From: Streptomyces sp. NRRL S-37
Lineage (GTDB): Bacteria > Actinomycetota > Actinomycetes > Streptomycetales > Streptomycetaceae
DNA: 54,337 nucleotides
Assembly: GCF_000721605.1 (NCBI RefSeq)
Contig: NZ_JOIZ01000030.1
Span: 1-54,337, forward strand
Reading direction: 5' to 3'
Shown: positions 1 to 8,530 of the stretch, in pieces
How positions within the stretch are numbered: position 1 is the stretch's first letter
Layout of the letters: every line of letters begins with the position of its first letter
Translations under genes and position numbers: made by a program
Notes under the pieces: model-generated
Databases searched by the model: none
What the model was told of the DNA's origin: nothing
Seen by the model: only the letters and a program-made list of their open reading frames with translations

Positions 1-122
1 GGGGACCCCCATGAGCGGGGGGACCCCCATCGCCCACCCGTGCCGCCCTGGGGGTACCTCCCAGGCCTTTAAGGCACTGGGGGAGGCACGACTGCCCGCG
101 GCTACGGGGCACGACTGCCCGC
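1..122. repeat. Small direct repeats and an intergenic hairpin at the left edge
   Basis: A 12-nt unit (GGGGACCCCCAT) occurs at 1-12 and again at 19-30. A 14-nt unit (GCACGACTGCCCGC) occurs at 86-99 and 109-122. Between them, 57-86 can fold: CCTCCCAG at 57-64 faces CTGGGGGAGG at 77-86 with two unpaired G, and the inner arms GCCTT and AAGGC pair exactly. Palindromes of this make are common between Streptomyces genes. No gene is seen in this stretch. Confidence 0.5.
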
Positions 123-136
123 AGTCTCGTGCGGGC
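117..136 (-). terminator. Hairpin downstream of the HAD hydrolase
   Basis: GCCCGCA at 117-123 pairs exactly with TGCGGGC at 130-136 around a 6-nt loop. It lies 12 nt beyond the stop codon of the leftward HAD gene. No T-tract follows, which is usual for Streptomyces terminators. Confidence 0.5.
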
Positions 137-148
137 TGTGGTCCGTGG

Positions 149-1060
149 TCAGCGGCGTTTGCGGTGGAGGGCGATGGCGGCCGCCGTGCCGCCGGCCACC
201 GCGCCGACGCCCGCCGCCGCCGGGATGCCGACCTTGGCCGCCTTGCGGCCGGTGCGGTAGTCGCGCAGGCGCCAGTCCATGCGGCGGGCGTGCTTGCGGA
301 GCTTGGAGTCCGGGTTGATCGCGTAGGGATGGCCGACCAGGGACAGCATCGGGATGTCGTTGTGCGAGTCGCTGTACGCCGCGCAGCGGCTCAGGTCCAG
401 CTCCTCCGCGAGCGCCAGCGCGCGGACCGCCTCCGCCTTCGCCGGGCCGTGCAGCGGTTCGCCCACCAGTTTGCCCGTGTACACGCCGTCGACCGACTCC
501 GCGACCGTGCCGAGCGCGCCCGTCAGCCCCAGCCGGCGCGCGATCACCGTGGCGATCTCCACCGGCGCCGCCGTCACCAGCCACACCCGCTGCCCCGCGT
601 CCAGGTGCGCCTGTGCCAGTGCCCGGGTGCCCGGCCAGATCCGCTCGGCCATGTACTCGTCGTAGATCTCCTCGCCGATGGACTGCAGCTCGGAGACGCG
701 GTGGCCCTGGACGATGGAGAGTGCCGAGTCGCGGGCCTCCTGCATGTGCTCGGGGTCCTCGACCCCGGCCAGCCGGAACCACGCCTGCTGCCAGGCGAAC
801 CGGGCGAGGTCGCGCGTCTCGAAGAACTTCCGCTTGTACAGTCCCCGCCCGAAGTGGAACAGGGCGGCGCCCTGCATCACCGTGTTGTCCAGGTCGAAGA
901 ACGCGGCGGCCCGTTCGTCCCCGACGACCGGGAACTCCGGTTCGCGTTCGGAAACTTCCTGGGTGGACTTGCGCGCTGCCTCCGCCGAGGCCTCGCCTGC
1001 CAGCACGCTGCGTGCCGTGGCGGAGCGCCTGCGGGGAGTGAGCCATCCGAGAGCGGCCAT
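149..1060 (-). CDS. HAD-superfamily hydrolase, SerB-like (HAD-IB)
   Basis: This 303-residue protein carries the HAD motifs in order. The nucleophile motif FDLDNT is at residues 55-60. VTAAP (motif II) follows in the middle, then a lysine region, then YSDSHNDIPML near residue 230, whose acidic residues bind Mg2+. This is the HAD-IB group that includes phosphoserine phosphatase-like enzymes, so a phosphomonoesterase activity is expected; the substrate cannot be read. The C-terminus has a short Ala/Gly-rich hydrophobic stretch followed by basic residues (HRKRR), possibly a weak membrane anchor. The basic 45-residue N-terminal extension before the HAD core is not part of the fold. It is divergent from the glutaredoxin-like gene, with 95 nt between the two starts. 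Confidence 0.85.
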   Translation of the reverse strand: MAALGWLTPRRRSATARSVLAGEASAEAARKSTQEVSEREPEFPVVGDERAAAFFDLDNTVMQGAALFHFGRGLYKRKFFETRDLARFAWQQAWFRLAGVEDPEHMQEARDSALSIVQGHRVSELQSIGEEIYDEYMAERIWPGTRALAQAHLDAGQRVWLVTAAPVEIATVIARRLGLTGALGTVAESVDGVYTGKLVGEPLHGPAKAEAVRALALAEELDLSRCAAYSDSHNDIPMLSLVGHPYAINPDSKLRKHARRMDWRLRDYRTGRKAAKVGIPAAAGVGAVAGGTAAAIALHRKRR

Positions 1061-1155
1061 GGCGTGAGCATAGCCAGTCGGGGCGGATGTTCCGGAGCCC
1101 AGAGGTTCCGGCGTCGTGAACTCTCCGGAGCCGGGGCGTCAAGACACGCGGGACA

Positions 1156-1443
1156 ATGGCCCGTATGAGCCCTCTCTTCCGCCGCAACACCCCGGACGCC
1201 CCGCAGGACCGGCTCGTCACCCTCGTGCGCAAGCCCGGCTGCCATCTGTGCGACGACGCGCAGGTGGTGGTGGAGAAGGTGTGCGGGGAGCTCGGCGTCC
1301 CGTGGGAGCACAAGGACATCACCGAGGACCGGGAGCTGTACGACCGGTACTGGGAGCAGATCCCCGTCGTCCTCGTCGACGGCGAGCAGCACACCTTCTG
1401 GCGTGTGGACGAGGGCCGTCTCCGCAGGGCCCTCACCGACTGA
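1156..1443 (+). CDS. Glutaredoxin-like thiol-disulfide protein
   Basis: A 95-residue protein with a thioredoxin fold. The redox motif is in KPGCHLCDDA near residue 27, followed by an IPVVLVDG segment that matches the cis-proline strand of glutaredoxins, and a short C-terminal helix. Proteins of this small actinobacterial family are thought to act as cytoplasmic thiol oxidoreductases; the partner is unknown. ATG 1156 is used, but ATG 1165, three codons on, is equally possible because neither has a clear ribosome-binding site. It sits just ahead of the redox-sensing rex operon and may share its theme, but 301 nt and a separate Rex operator lie between them. Confidence 0.82.
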   Translation: MARMSPLFRRNTPDAPQDRLVTLVRKPGCHLCDDAQVVVEKVCGELGVPWEHKDITEDRELYDRYWEQIPVVLVDGEQHTFWRVDEGRLRRALTD

Positions 1444-1639
1444 CCGACCAGTCCAAACCGGCCGGAAAGTCGCTTAGGATCGATGGCGACTTGGTCTCGG
1501 GGGCGGGATTCACAGAGGAGAGTGTGCGGTTTTGCCCCCAGAAGAAAAGGGACGGTGGCACTCGTGCGCCGGTTCCTCACGAGTGCGCCGGGGGCGCGTG
1601 ACCCCGGTCACGTTGGCCGGGCAAATCGGACACAATCTT

Positions 1640-1655
1640 TGTGCACGCGTTCACA
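1640..1655 (+). promoter_or_regulatory. Rex operator (ROP) upstream of rex
   Basis: TGTGCACGCGTTCACA differs at one base from the known Streptomyces Rex operator TGTGAACGCGTTCACA. The symmetry extends by two bases each side (1638-1657), so the 20-nt site is a near-perfect palindrome. It lies 90 nt before the rex start. A plausible -10 (CACAAT) is at 1631-1636, so bound Rex would cover the transcription start. Rex autoregulation of rex-hemACD through such a site is established in S. coelicolor; here it is read from sequence only. The rest of the 301-nt gap 1444-1744 shows no gene. Confidence 0.9.
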
Positions 1656-1744
1656 AAGACATAGCCTGCATGCGACGGGGCGGTCCGGGGACGTATGACC
1701 TGACGTATGACCGCCTGAAGCCCCGCTCTACCCGCAGGAGCACC

Positions 1745-2512
1745 GTGGCAACTGGCCGAACTCACCGACCGGCGACCCGTAGCCGAGGGATTCCCGAGGC
1801 CACCGTCGCCCGCCTTCCGCTGTACCTCCGCGCCCTCACCGCGCTCTCCGAGCGCTCGGTGCCCACGGTCTCCTCGGAGGAGCTGGCGGCCGCCGCGGGG
1901 GTCAACTCCGCGAAGCTGCGCAAGGACTTCTCCTACCTGGGCTCGTACGGGACCAGGGGCGTCGGCTACGACGTCGAGTATCTCGTGTACCAGATCTCCC
2001 GTGAACTCGGCCTCACCCAGGACTGGCCGGTCGTGATCGTCGGGATCGGCAACCTCGGCGCCGCCCTCGCCAACTACGGCGGGTTCGCCTCCCGTGGTTT
2101 CCGGGTCGCCGCGCTGATCGACGCCGACCCCGCGATGGCCGGGAAGCCCGTCGCCGGCATCCCGGTGCAGCACACCGACGAGCTCGAGTCGATCATCACG
2201 GACAACGGCGTGTCGATCGGCGTGATCGCGACCCCCGCCGGCGCCGCCCAGCAGGTCTGCGACCGTCTCGTGGCCGCCGGTGTCACCTCCATCCTGAACT
2301 TCGCGCCGACCGTGCTGACCGTCCCGGACGGTGTCGACGTGCGCAAGGTGGACCTCTCCATCGAGCTGCAGATCCTCGCCTTCCACGAGCAGCGCAAGGC
2401 CGGCGAGGAGGCCACGGCCGAGCGTGCCGCCGCGGCCCCGGCCGCCCCCCGCAAGCAGACCGCCGCCGACCAGGGGCCCGACGGGGACGTACCCGCCGTG
2501 ATGCCGGCATGA
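1745..2512 (+). CDS. rex: Redox-sensing transcriptional repressor Rex
   Basis: A 255-residue repressor that binds DNA when NAD+ dominates and lets go when NADH rises, thereby derepressing respiratory and haem genes. The N-terminal winged helix (about residues 10-80, including SEELAAAAGVNSAKLRKDF) is followed by a Rossmann domain with the dinucleotide motif VGIGNLGAAL and by the C-terminal helix that swaps between subunits. GTG 1745 is chosen because GCAGGAG lies just before it and the protein then begins MATGRTHRPATRSRG, as in known Streptomyces Rex. Upstream in-frame codons would add an unrelated N-terminus. A Rex operator sits in its promoter. Its stop overlaps the hemA start (ATGA), so the two are translationally coupled. 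Confidence 0.96.
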   Translation: MATGRTHRPATRSRGIPEATVARLPLYLRALTALSERSVPTVSSEELAAAAGVNSAKLRKDFSYLGSYGTRGVGYDVEYLVYQISRELGLTQDWPVVIVGIGNLGAALANYGGFASRGFRVAALIDADPAMAGKPVAGIPVQHTDELESIITDNGVSIGVIATPAGAAQQVCDRLVAAGVTSILNFAPTVLTVPDGVDVRKVDLSIELQILAFHEQRKAGEEATAERAAAAPAAPRKQTAADQGPDGDVPAVMPA

Positions 2513-4212
2513 GTCTCCTCGTCGTCGGACTGAGCCACCGCAGCGCGCCGGTCAGCGTGCTGGAGCGGGCCTCGCTGAGCGAGGACGCGCGGATCAAGCT
2601 GCTGCAGGACACGGTCGCCGCCGAGCCGGCCGCCGAGGCCGCGGTCCTCTCCACCTGCAACCGCATCGAGCTCTACGCCGACGTGGACAAGTTCCACGCC
2701 GGTGTCGCCGAGCTGTCCACGCTGCTCGCCCAGCACAGCGGGGTCGGCCTGGAGGAGCTCACTCCTTATCTCTATGTGCACTACGAGGACCGGGCCGTCC
2801 ACCACCTGTTCTCGGTGGCCTGCGGGCTGGACTCGATGGTCGTGGGCGAGGGGCAGATCCTCGGCCAGATCAAGGACGCGCTCGCCCGCGCGCAGGAGCT
2901 GCACACCGCCGGACGGCTGCTGAACGACCTGTTCCAGCAGGCGCTGCGGGTCGGCAAGCGGGCCCACTCCGAGACCGGTATCGACCGCGCCGGGCAGTCC
3001 CTGGTCACCTTCGGCCTGGAGCAGCTCGCCGTCGGCGCGCCCGTCGAGACGTGGGCGCGGGACAAGAAGGCCCTGGTCATCGGTGCCGGTTCGATGTCGT
3101 CGCTGGCCGCGGCCACGCTCGCGCGGGCCGGTGTCGCCGAGATAGTGATCGCCAACCGCACCCCCGAGCGCGCCGAGCGCCTGGCGGAGATCCTCACCGA
3201 GGGCGACGACACGGACGTGCTGGCCCGCGCGGTCCCGATGGGATCGGTGCCGTTCGAGCTGACACGTGCCGACGTCGTCGTCTCCTGCACCGGCGCGACG
3301 GGCCTGGTCCTCACGGCCGACGCGATCGCCGCGGGCGTCGAGGGCCGGATCGGCGAGCAGCCGGCCGCCGGGACCGTCCCGGCCGGGGAGGCACCGCTCC
3401 CGCCCACCTCCGTGGGCACGGAGGAGGGCTGCCCGCTGGACCTGTCCGCCGTACGGCCCGGCTTCTCCGTGATGGGCGAGGCCGCCGTCGCCGGAATGGA
3501 CGCGGCGACGCTGGAGCAGCACGCCACGTGGGCCGCGGGCACGACCGCCGGCCGCCGGCACGACGAGCGGACCGGCCGCGGCGGCCCGGAGGCCGACGCC
3601 GAGCTGATCGGCGCGCTCGCCGCGACCGTCTCCGCCGTCGGCCGGATCCCCGAGCGGCGCCGCCCGGAGCCGGTGGCCGAGCCGCCGCGCCCCGCGCCCG
3701 TGCTGTTCCTGCTGGACCTGGCGATGCCGCGCGACATCGACGCGGCCGCGCACCGCCTGGCCGGCGTGCGCCTCGTCGACATCGAATCGCTCGCGGACGC
3801 CTCCGCGGACGCCCCGATGGCTGCCGATGTGGACCAGGTGCGGCGTATCGTCTCCGACGAGGTCGCCGCGTTCGGGGCGGCACAGCGGGCGGCGCACATC
3901 ACGCCGACCGTCGTCGCCCTGCGCACCATGGCGGCCGATGTGGTGGCCGGCGAGATCGCCCGACTGGAGGGGCGGCTTCCCGGCCTGGACGACAAACACC
4001 GCGCGGAGATCACCCAGACCGTGCGGCGGGTGGTCGACAAGCTGCTCCACGCGCCGACGGTACGGGTCAAGCAGCTCGCGGCCGAGCCCGGCGGCGCCGG
4101 GTACGCGGACGCGCTGCGCACCCTGTTCGACCTCGACCCCGAGACGGTGGCCTCCGTCTCCCGGGCCGGGGAAAGCACCGAGAAGAACGCAAGGAACCGA
4201 GGGCCGGCATGA
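2509..4212 (+). CDS. hemA: Glutamyl-tRNA reductase
   Basis: This 567-residue enzyme reduces glutamyl-tRNA with NADPH to glutamate-1-semialdehyde, the first committed step of C5-pathway haem synthesis. The catalytic cysteine is in LSTCNRIEL near residue 50. GHRSAP-type substrate contacts are represented by LSHRSAPVSVLERA at the N-terminus. The NADPH domain carries VIGAGSMSSLAAATLARAG, and the C-terminal dimerisation helices end the protein. It is longer than most bacterial HemA (about 420-450 residues) because an Ala/Pro/Gly-rich insert of about 110 residues lies between the nucleotide-binding and dimerisation parts, a Streptomyces trait. It overlaps rex and hemC by ATGA. Confidence 0.96.
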   Translation: MSLLVVGLSHRSAPVSVLERASLSEDARIKLLQDTVAAEPAAEAAVLSTCNRIELYADVDKFHAGVAELSTLLAQHSGVGLEELTPYLYVHYEDRAVHHLFSVACGLDSMVVGEGQILGQIKDALARAQELHTAGRLLNDLFQQALRVGKRAHSETGIDRAGQSLVTFGLEQLAVGAPVETWARDKKALVIGAGSMSSLAAATLARAGVAEIVIANRTPERAERLAEILTEGDDTDVLARAVPMGSVPFELTRADVVVSCTGATGLVLTADAIAAGVEGRIGEQPAAGTVPAGEAPLPPTSVGTEEGCPLDLSAVRPGFSVMGEAAVAGMDAATLEQHATWAAGTTAGRRHDERTGRGGPEADAELIGALAATVSAVGRIPERRRPEPVAEPPRPAPVLFLLDLAMPRDIDAAAHRLAGVRLVDIESLADASADAPMAADVDQVRRIVSDEVAAFGAAQRAAHITPTVVALRTMAADVVAGEIARLEGRLPGLDDKHRAEITQTVRRVVDKLLHAPTVRVKQLAAEPGGAGYADALRTLFDLDPETVASVSRAGESTEKNARNRGPA

Positions 4213-5168
4213 CTGAGAAGGCACTGAGGCTGGGGACCAGGCGCAGCAAGCTCGCCATGGCCCAGTCCGGGCAGGTGGCGGAAGCCGTGAGCCAGGTGAC
4301 CGGACGGCCCGTCGAGCTCGTCGAGATCACCACGTACGGCGACGTCTCGCGCGAGCACCTCGCGCAGATCGGCGGCACGGGCGTGTTCGTGGCCGCGCTG
4401 CGCGAGGCACTGGCGCGGGGCGAGGTGGACTTCGCGGTGCACTCGCTGAAGGACCTGCCGACCACGCAGCCCGACGAACTGGTCGTGGCGGCCGTCCCGG
4501 TGCGCGAGGACCCGCGCGACGTGATGGTCACCCGCGACGCGCTGAAGCTCACCGACCTGCCGCGCGGCGCCCGCATCGGCACGGGTTCGCCGCGCCGCAT
4601 GGCGCAGCTGAACGCGTACGCGCGCAGCCACGGCATGGACATCGAGACGGTCCCGATCCGGGGCAACGTCGACACCCGCATCGGGTACGTCCACCAGGGC
4701 GACCTGGATGCCGTGGTGCTGGCCGCCGCCGGGATGAACCGGATCGGGCGCAGTGACGAGGTGACCGACGTCCTGTCGGTCGACACGGTGCTGCCCGCCC
4801 CCGGCCAGGGGGCACTGGCGGTCGAATGCGCCGCGCACGACGCGGAGCTGATCGCCGCGCTCGCCGGACTCGACGACCCGCTCACGCGGGCCGCCGTGAC
4901 GGCCGAGCGTTCCCTGCTCGCCGCTCTGGAGGCCGGCTGCAGCGCACCCGTGGGGGCGCTGGCCGATCTCCTGACCGACGGGCAGTCTGTCAAGGAAATG
5001 CGCCTGCGCGGCGTCGTCGGCACGACCGACGGCTCGACGCTGGTGCAGTTGTCCACCACCGGTCCCGTGCCCGAGACGCACGAAGCGGCGATGGCGCTCG
5101 GTCGCGAACTCGCCACCGAGATGCTCACGCAGGGCGCGGCCGGTCTGATGGGGGAGCGAGCACAGTGA
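4209..5168 (+). CDS. hemC: Porphobilinogen deaminase (hydroxymethylbilane synthase)
   Basis: A 319-residue enzyme that joins four porphobilinogen units into hydroxymethylbilane. Visible family motifs are LRLGTRRSKLAMAQ at the N-terminus, HSLKDLPT with the substrate-binding region, GTGSPRR and RGNVDTRI (substrate arginines), LPAPGQGALAVE, and LEAGCSAPVG, whose cysteine carries the dipyrromethane cofactor. ATG 4209 overlaps the hemA stop (ATGA), and the hemC stop overlaps the GTG of the next gene, so the operon is translationally coupled throughout. Expected control is by Rex at the operator upstream of rex. Confidence 0.97.
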   Translation: MTEKALRLGTRRSKLAMAQSGQVAEAVSQVTGRPVELVEITTYGDVSREHLAQIGGTGVFVAALREALARGEVDFAVHSLKDLPTTQPDELVVAAVPVREDPRDVMVTRDALKLTDLPRGARIGTGSPRRMAQLNAYARSHGMDIETVPIRGNVDTRIGYVHQGDLDAVVLAAAGMNRIGRSDEVTDVLSVDTVLPAPGQGALAVECAAHDAELIAALAGLDDPLTRAAVTAERSLLAALEAGCSAPVGALADLLTDGQSVKEMRLRGVVGTTDGSTLVQLSTTGPVPETHEAAMALGRELATEMLTQGAAGLMGERAQ

Positions 5169-6862
5169 GCCCCACCACCCTTCCCGCCCCTCCGGAACAC
5201 GGGCACGTCACCTTCCTCGGTGCCGGACCCGGGGATCCGGGACTGCTGACCCTGCGCGCCGTGGAGGCGCTGGCGAACGCGGACGTCCTCGTCGCCGAGC
5301 ACGAGGTGCTCGACGTCGTACGCACGCACGCGAGGCAGGGCGTCGCCGAGGTGCGCACGGATGCCGACACGTCGGTTCCGGGCACGGGCACGCCCCAGCT
5401 GACGGTCGTCGACGGCGCGTCAACAACCGCTGGTGTTCCCGTTGTGCGGGATGCCTCACATCTTGTCATGGAGGCCGCGCGGGGCGGCAGGCGGGTCGTG
5501 CGTGCGGTGTCCGGTGACCCCGGGCTCGACGCGTACGCCGCCGAGGAGATGCTGGCGTGCGCCTCGGCCGGGGTGCCGTTCGAGGTCGTCCCCGGTGTCG
5601 CGGCGGCGGTCGGCGTCCCCGCGTACGCCGGTGTGCCGCTGCGCGACGCGCAGGGCGCGGACGTCCGTTTCGTGGACGCGCGCACGGCATCGGACCGCTG
5701 CTGGACGGAGGTCGGCGCGTCGGACGGCACGGTGGTCGTCTCCACCACGCTGGACTCCATGGCCGCCGCGGCGGGCGAACTGGTGTCCGCCGGACGCAAG
5801 CCCGACACCCCGCTGACGGTGACCGTCGCCGGTACGACGACCCGGCAGCGCACCTGGACGGCGACGCTCGGCACGATCGCGCAGACGCTGAAGCAGGCGA
5901 AGGTGCTGCCGTCCCCGGACGGCGGCCGGCCGGTGATAGCCGTGGTCGGTGAGCGCAGCGCCCCCGCCCGCCGTGACCAGCTCTCGTGGTTCGAGTCCAA
6001 GCCGCTGTTCGGCTGGAAGGTGCTCGTGCCGCGGACGAAGGAGCAGGCGGCGTCGCTCTCCGACCAGCTCCGTTCCTACGGCGCGGTGCCGCACGAGGTC
6101 CCGACGATCGCCGTGGAGCCCCCGCGCACCCCGCAGCAGATGGAGCGGGCCGTCAAGGGCCTGGTGACGGGCCGCTACGAGTGGATCGCGTTCACCTCGG
6201 TCAACGCGGTGAAGGCGGTCCGCGAGAAGTTCGAGGAGTACGGCCTCGACGCCCGTGCCTTCGCCGGCATCAAGGTCGCGGCGGTGGGCGAGCAGACCGC
6301 CAACGCGCTGGTCGCCTTCGGCGTGAAGCCGGACCTGGTGCCGAGCGGCGAGCAGTCCGCGGCCGGCCTCCTGGAGGACTGGCCTCCCTACGACCCGGTC
6401 TTCGACCCGATCGACCGCGTCTTCCTGCCGCGCGCCGACATCGCCACGGAGACCCTGGTCGCGGGCCTGATCGACCTGGGCTGGGAGGTCGACGACGTGA
6501 CCGCCTACCGCACGGTCCGCGCGTCGCCGCCCCCGGCGGAGACCCGTGAGGCGATCAAGGGCGGCGGTTTCGACGCGGTGCTGTTCACGTCGTCGTCGAC
6601 GGTCCGGAACCTGGTCGGCATCGCGGGCAAGCCGCACAACGTGACGGTGATCGCCTGCATCGGCCCGGCGACGGCGAAGACGGCGGAGGAGCACGGCCTG
6701 CGGGTGGACGTGATGGCCCCCGAGCCGTCGGTCCACAAGCTGGCGGAGGCCCTGGCCGACTTCGGCACGCGACGCCGGCTGGCCGCACTGGACGCGGGTG
6801 ACCCGGTCACCCGCCCGAGTGAGCGGCGGCCGGGGGCACGGAGGCGGCGGTCGACGACCTGA
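5165..6862 (+). CDS. hemD: Uroporphyrinogen-III synthase fused to a methyltransferase-like domain
   Basis: A 565-residue two-domain protein. Residues about 10-260 resemble the tetrapyrrole methylase (SUMT/CysG) fold, with FLGAGPGDPGLLTLRAVEAL at the N-terminus and GVPFEVVPGVAAAVGVPAYAGVPL later. Residues about 280-550 are uroporphyrinogen-III synthase (HemD), which closes and inverts ring D of hydroxymethylbilane; WIAFTSVNAV and DAVLFTSSSTVRN are recognisable. The usual SUMT motif with LKGGDPF is replaced by AVSGDPGLDAYAAEE, so methylase activity is doubtful. GTG 5165 overlaps the hemC stop. It is the last gene of the rex-hemACD operon and is followed by a strong hairpin. Confidence 0.93.
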   Translation: MSPTTLPAPPEHGHVTFLGAGPGDPGLLTLRAVEALANADVLVAEHEVLDVVRTHARQGVAEVRTDADTSVPGTGTPQLTVVDGASTTAGVPVVRDASHLVMEAARGGRRVVRAVSGDPGLDAYAAEEMLACASAGVPFEVVPGVAAAVGVPAYAGVPLRDAQGADVRFVDARTASDRCWTEVGASDGTVVVSTTLDSMAAAAGELVSAGRKPDTPLTVTVAGTTTRQRTWTATLGTIAQTLKQAKVLPSPDGGRPVIAVVGERSAPARRDQLSWFESKPLFGWKVLVPRTKEQAASLSDQLRSYGAVPHEVPTIAVEPPRTPQQMERAVKGLVTGRYEWIAFTSVNAVKAVREKFEEYGLDARAFAGIKVAAVGEQTANALVAFGVKPDLVPSGEQSAAGLLEDWPPYDPVFDPIDRVFLPRADIATETLVAGLIDLGWEVDDVTAYRTVRASPPPAETREAIKGGGFDAVLFTSSSTVRNLVGIAGKPHNVTVIACIGPATAKTAEEHGLRVDVMAPEPSVHKLAEALADFGTRRRLAALDAGDPVTRPSERRPGARRRRSTT

Positions 6863-6870
6863 GGTGAGAC

Positions 6871-6894
6871 GGGGCGCCCTTCCGGGGGCGCCCC
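6871..6894 (+). terminator. Terminator of the rex-hemACD operon
   Basis: GGGGCGCCC at 6871-6879 pairs exactly with GGGCGCCCC at 6886-6894 around a 6-nt loop, 8 nt after the hemD stop. TCTTCGT follows instead of a pure T-tract. Confidence 0.75.
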
Positions 6895-7058
6895 TCTTCG
6901 TCCGGCCTCCGACGTCACCACCACGGAACCCCGTTGACCGTGTTACGCCGGGACGCCGCAGCGGGTTCGGGAGACGGGCGACAGCCCTCTGGACCTGGTC
7001 GGCCGGAGTCCAGAACGTGCCCGGGTGACATTCCCGCGAACCGGCCCGCCCGGAGGCC

Positions 7059-7778
7059 GTGCCCGTCACCATGGGGCGGGTGACAGCCCCCACCTCCGCA
7101 GACCTGTGGCACCACTACGGCCGCGCCCGCCACACCACCGACCGGACCGTGCCCGACACGTTCCGGTGGGCCTGGGGCCAGGACCGCGGGCCCGGCCCGG
7201 ACATCCTCGGTGACCTGTCCGGGCTGTGCGTCGCCGACCTCGGCGCGGGCGCCGCCCGGCACGCCGCCCACCTGGCCGTCCACCACCGGCCCGCCCGGGT
7301 CGTCGCCGTCGACGCCTCACCCGCCCAGCACGCCATGGCCACGGACCTGTACGGCCGTCTCGCGCCGCGTCTGCGACTGGTGCGGTCGGACGTCGTGGAG
7401 CACTTGCGGGCGGCGCCCGGCACGTACGACGTGCTCTACAGCGTGTTCGGCGCGGTCGACTTCACCGAGCCGCACCACCTGCTGCCGACGGCGGCGTCCG
7501 CGCTGCGGCCGGGCGGACGGCTGGTGTTCTCCACCCTCGCCCACTACCTCGGCGGGGCACCCGCACAGCCCGACGTGGAGCACGCCGACATTCCGGCCAG
7601 GGCCCCGGACGGGGCGCCGGCCACGATGCGCCGCTGGGTGCTCCAGGAGCACGTGTGGACCAAGCTCCTCGACGAGGCAGGGTTCACCCGGATCAGCGGC
7701 GACCTCCTGCCCGCCGGGCAGGGGCCGCGAGCGGCCGACACCCTGCTGCTCACCGCATGGCGCGGTCCGCTGCCGTGA
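7059..7778 (+). CDS. Class I SAM-dependent methyltransferase
   Basis: A 239-residue cytoplasmic methyltransferase. Motif I is VADLGAGAARHAAHLA (SAM-binding glycine loop), the acidic end of strand 2 is VVAVDASPAQ, and YDVLYSVFGAVDF followed by ALRPGGRLVFST are the post-motif strands. The substrate cannot be told from sequence. The N-terminal segment LWHHYGRARHTTDRTVPDTFRWAWGQ is typical of small-molecule methyltransferases of this type in Streptomyces. The start is uncertain: GTG 7059 has GGAGG only two bases before it, ATG 7071 lies 14 bases after it, and GTG 7080 is also in frame. It is transcribed away from the hem operon and converges with the next gene. Confidence 0.78.
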   Translation: MPVTMGRVTAPTSADLWHHYGRARHTTDRTVPDTFRWAWGQDRGPGPDILGDLSGLCVADLGAGAARHAAHLAVHHRPARVVAVDASPAQHAMATDLYGRLAPRLRLVRSDVVEHLRAAPGTYDVLYSVFGAVDFTEPHHLLPTAASALRPGGRLVFSTLAHYLGGAPAQPDVEHADIPARAPDGAPATMRRWVLQEHVWTKLLDEAGFTRISGDLLPAGQGPRAADTLLLTAWRGPLP

Positions 7779-7835
7779 CTCACGTCGGCCCGGGTTCCGG
7801 TCGACGACCTGATCCCGACGGGTGCGCGGTACGGC

Positions 7836-8435
7836 TCACGCCGCGGGCCACTCCAGCACGGTCAGCTCGGGCCACTGCCGGCGCCAGCGTGCCGTCTTGG
7901 CCTCGTACACGGCACGCGGTGCGAGGACCGGGTTGGGGCGTACGACGAGCCCGAACACGTCGGAGAGCCCGTGCGGCGCGTAGACGCGCCACCGGCCACC
8001 GGGTTCCAGCCGTACGCCCAGGCAGCAGGTGGTCGCGGCGAAGCTGTCGATCGCCGCCTCGGTGGAGGTGTGCGGGGGGCACGGGACGCCGAACTTCTGC
8101 TCGTACCAGAGGTGGACGCGGGCCTCGTTGCGGACCTCGACCTCGGCCGGGAGGTCCGCGAAGGTCTCGGCCGCGGTGCGGATCACCGCGTCCTCCGCCT
8201 CCCAGGACAGGTCGCGGTCGTCGAAGTAGAAGACGTCGTAGTCCTTGATCCCTTCGGTGGGAGGTCTGCCCGTGACGACGTTCCACACGGTCTGGAAGAG
8301 GCAGCCCGCTGTCAGGTACCAGCCGGGCAGGTCCAGCACCGCGGTCCGGTCGAGCACCTCCAGCAGGGTCTCGTTGCGGGACAGCGTGCTCTTCAGGGCG
8401 GCGAGTTGTTCGTCCAGCGGAAGGCGACCGATCAC
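7836..8435 (-). CDS. Nucleotidyltransferase-family protein (PF06042-like)
   Basis: A 199-residue protein resembling the NTP_transf_6 family. The signature is the segment LTAGCLFQTVWNVVTGRPP followed by IKDYDVFYFDDRDLSWEAED, in which the D-x-D pair is the likely metal-binding site. Later come EVEVRNEARVHLWYEQKFG and TSTEAAIDSF, both characteristic of the family. The biochemical role of these proteins is not established, so an enzymatic assignment is not made. It reads leftward, converging on the methyltransferase. A hairpin lies 22 nt ahead of its start, so it probably has its own promoter or depends on read-through from the DUF397 gene. Confidence 0.8.
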   Translation of the reverse strand: MIGRLPLDEQLAALKSTLSRNETLLEVLDRTAVLDLPGWYLTAGCLFQTVWNVVTGRPPTEGIKDYDVFYFDDRDLSWEAEDAVIRTAAETFADLPAEVEVRNEARVHLWYEQKFGVPCPPHTSTEAAIDSFAATTCCLGVRLEPGGRWRVYAPHGLSDVFGLVVRPNPVLAPRAVYEAKTARWRRQWPELTVLEWPAA

Positions 8436-8456
8436 CGCGCATGCCTACCACGACGA

Positions 8457-8491
8457 AAGCGTGAGCACTTCTCGCCGGAGTGCTCACGCTT
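8457..8491 (-). terminator. Perfect 13-bp inverted repeat after the DUF397 gene
   Basis: AAGCGTGAGCACT at 8457-8469 and AGTGCTCACGCTT at 8479-8491 are exact inverted repeats around a 9-nt loop. Read leftward the stem ends in GCTTTCGTCG. It lies 39 nt past the stop of the DUF397 gene and 22 nt before the start of the nucleotidyltransferase-like gene, so it probably ends transcription of the regulator/DUF397 pair. Confidence 0.7.
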
Positions 8492-8530
8492 CCGGGGGCG
8501 TCGCGCGGGCGACCGGTCCGCTCGGGCGCG

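Noticed and set aside
2074..4224. 716-codon frame opposite hemA
   Set aside because: No family motif; it mirrors hemA codon use in high-GC DNA, as do the long frames opposite hemC, hemD and lysS.
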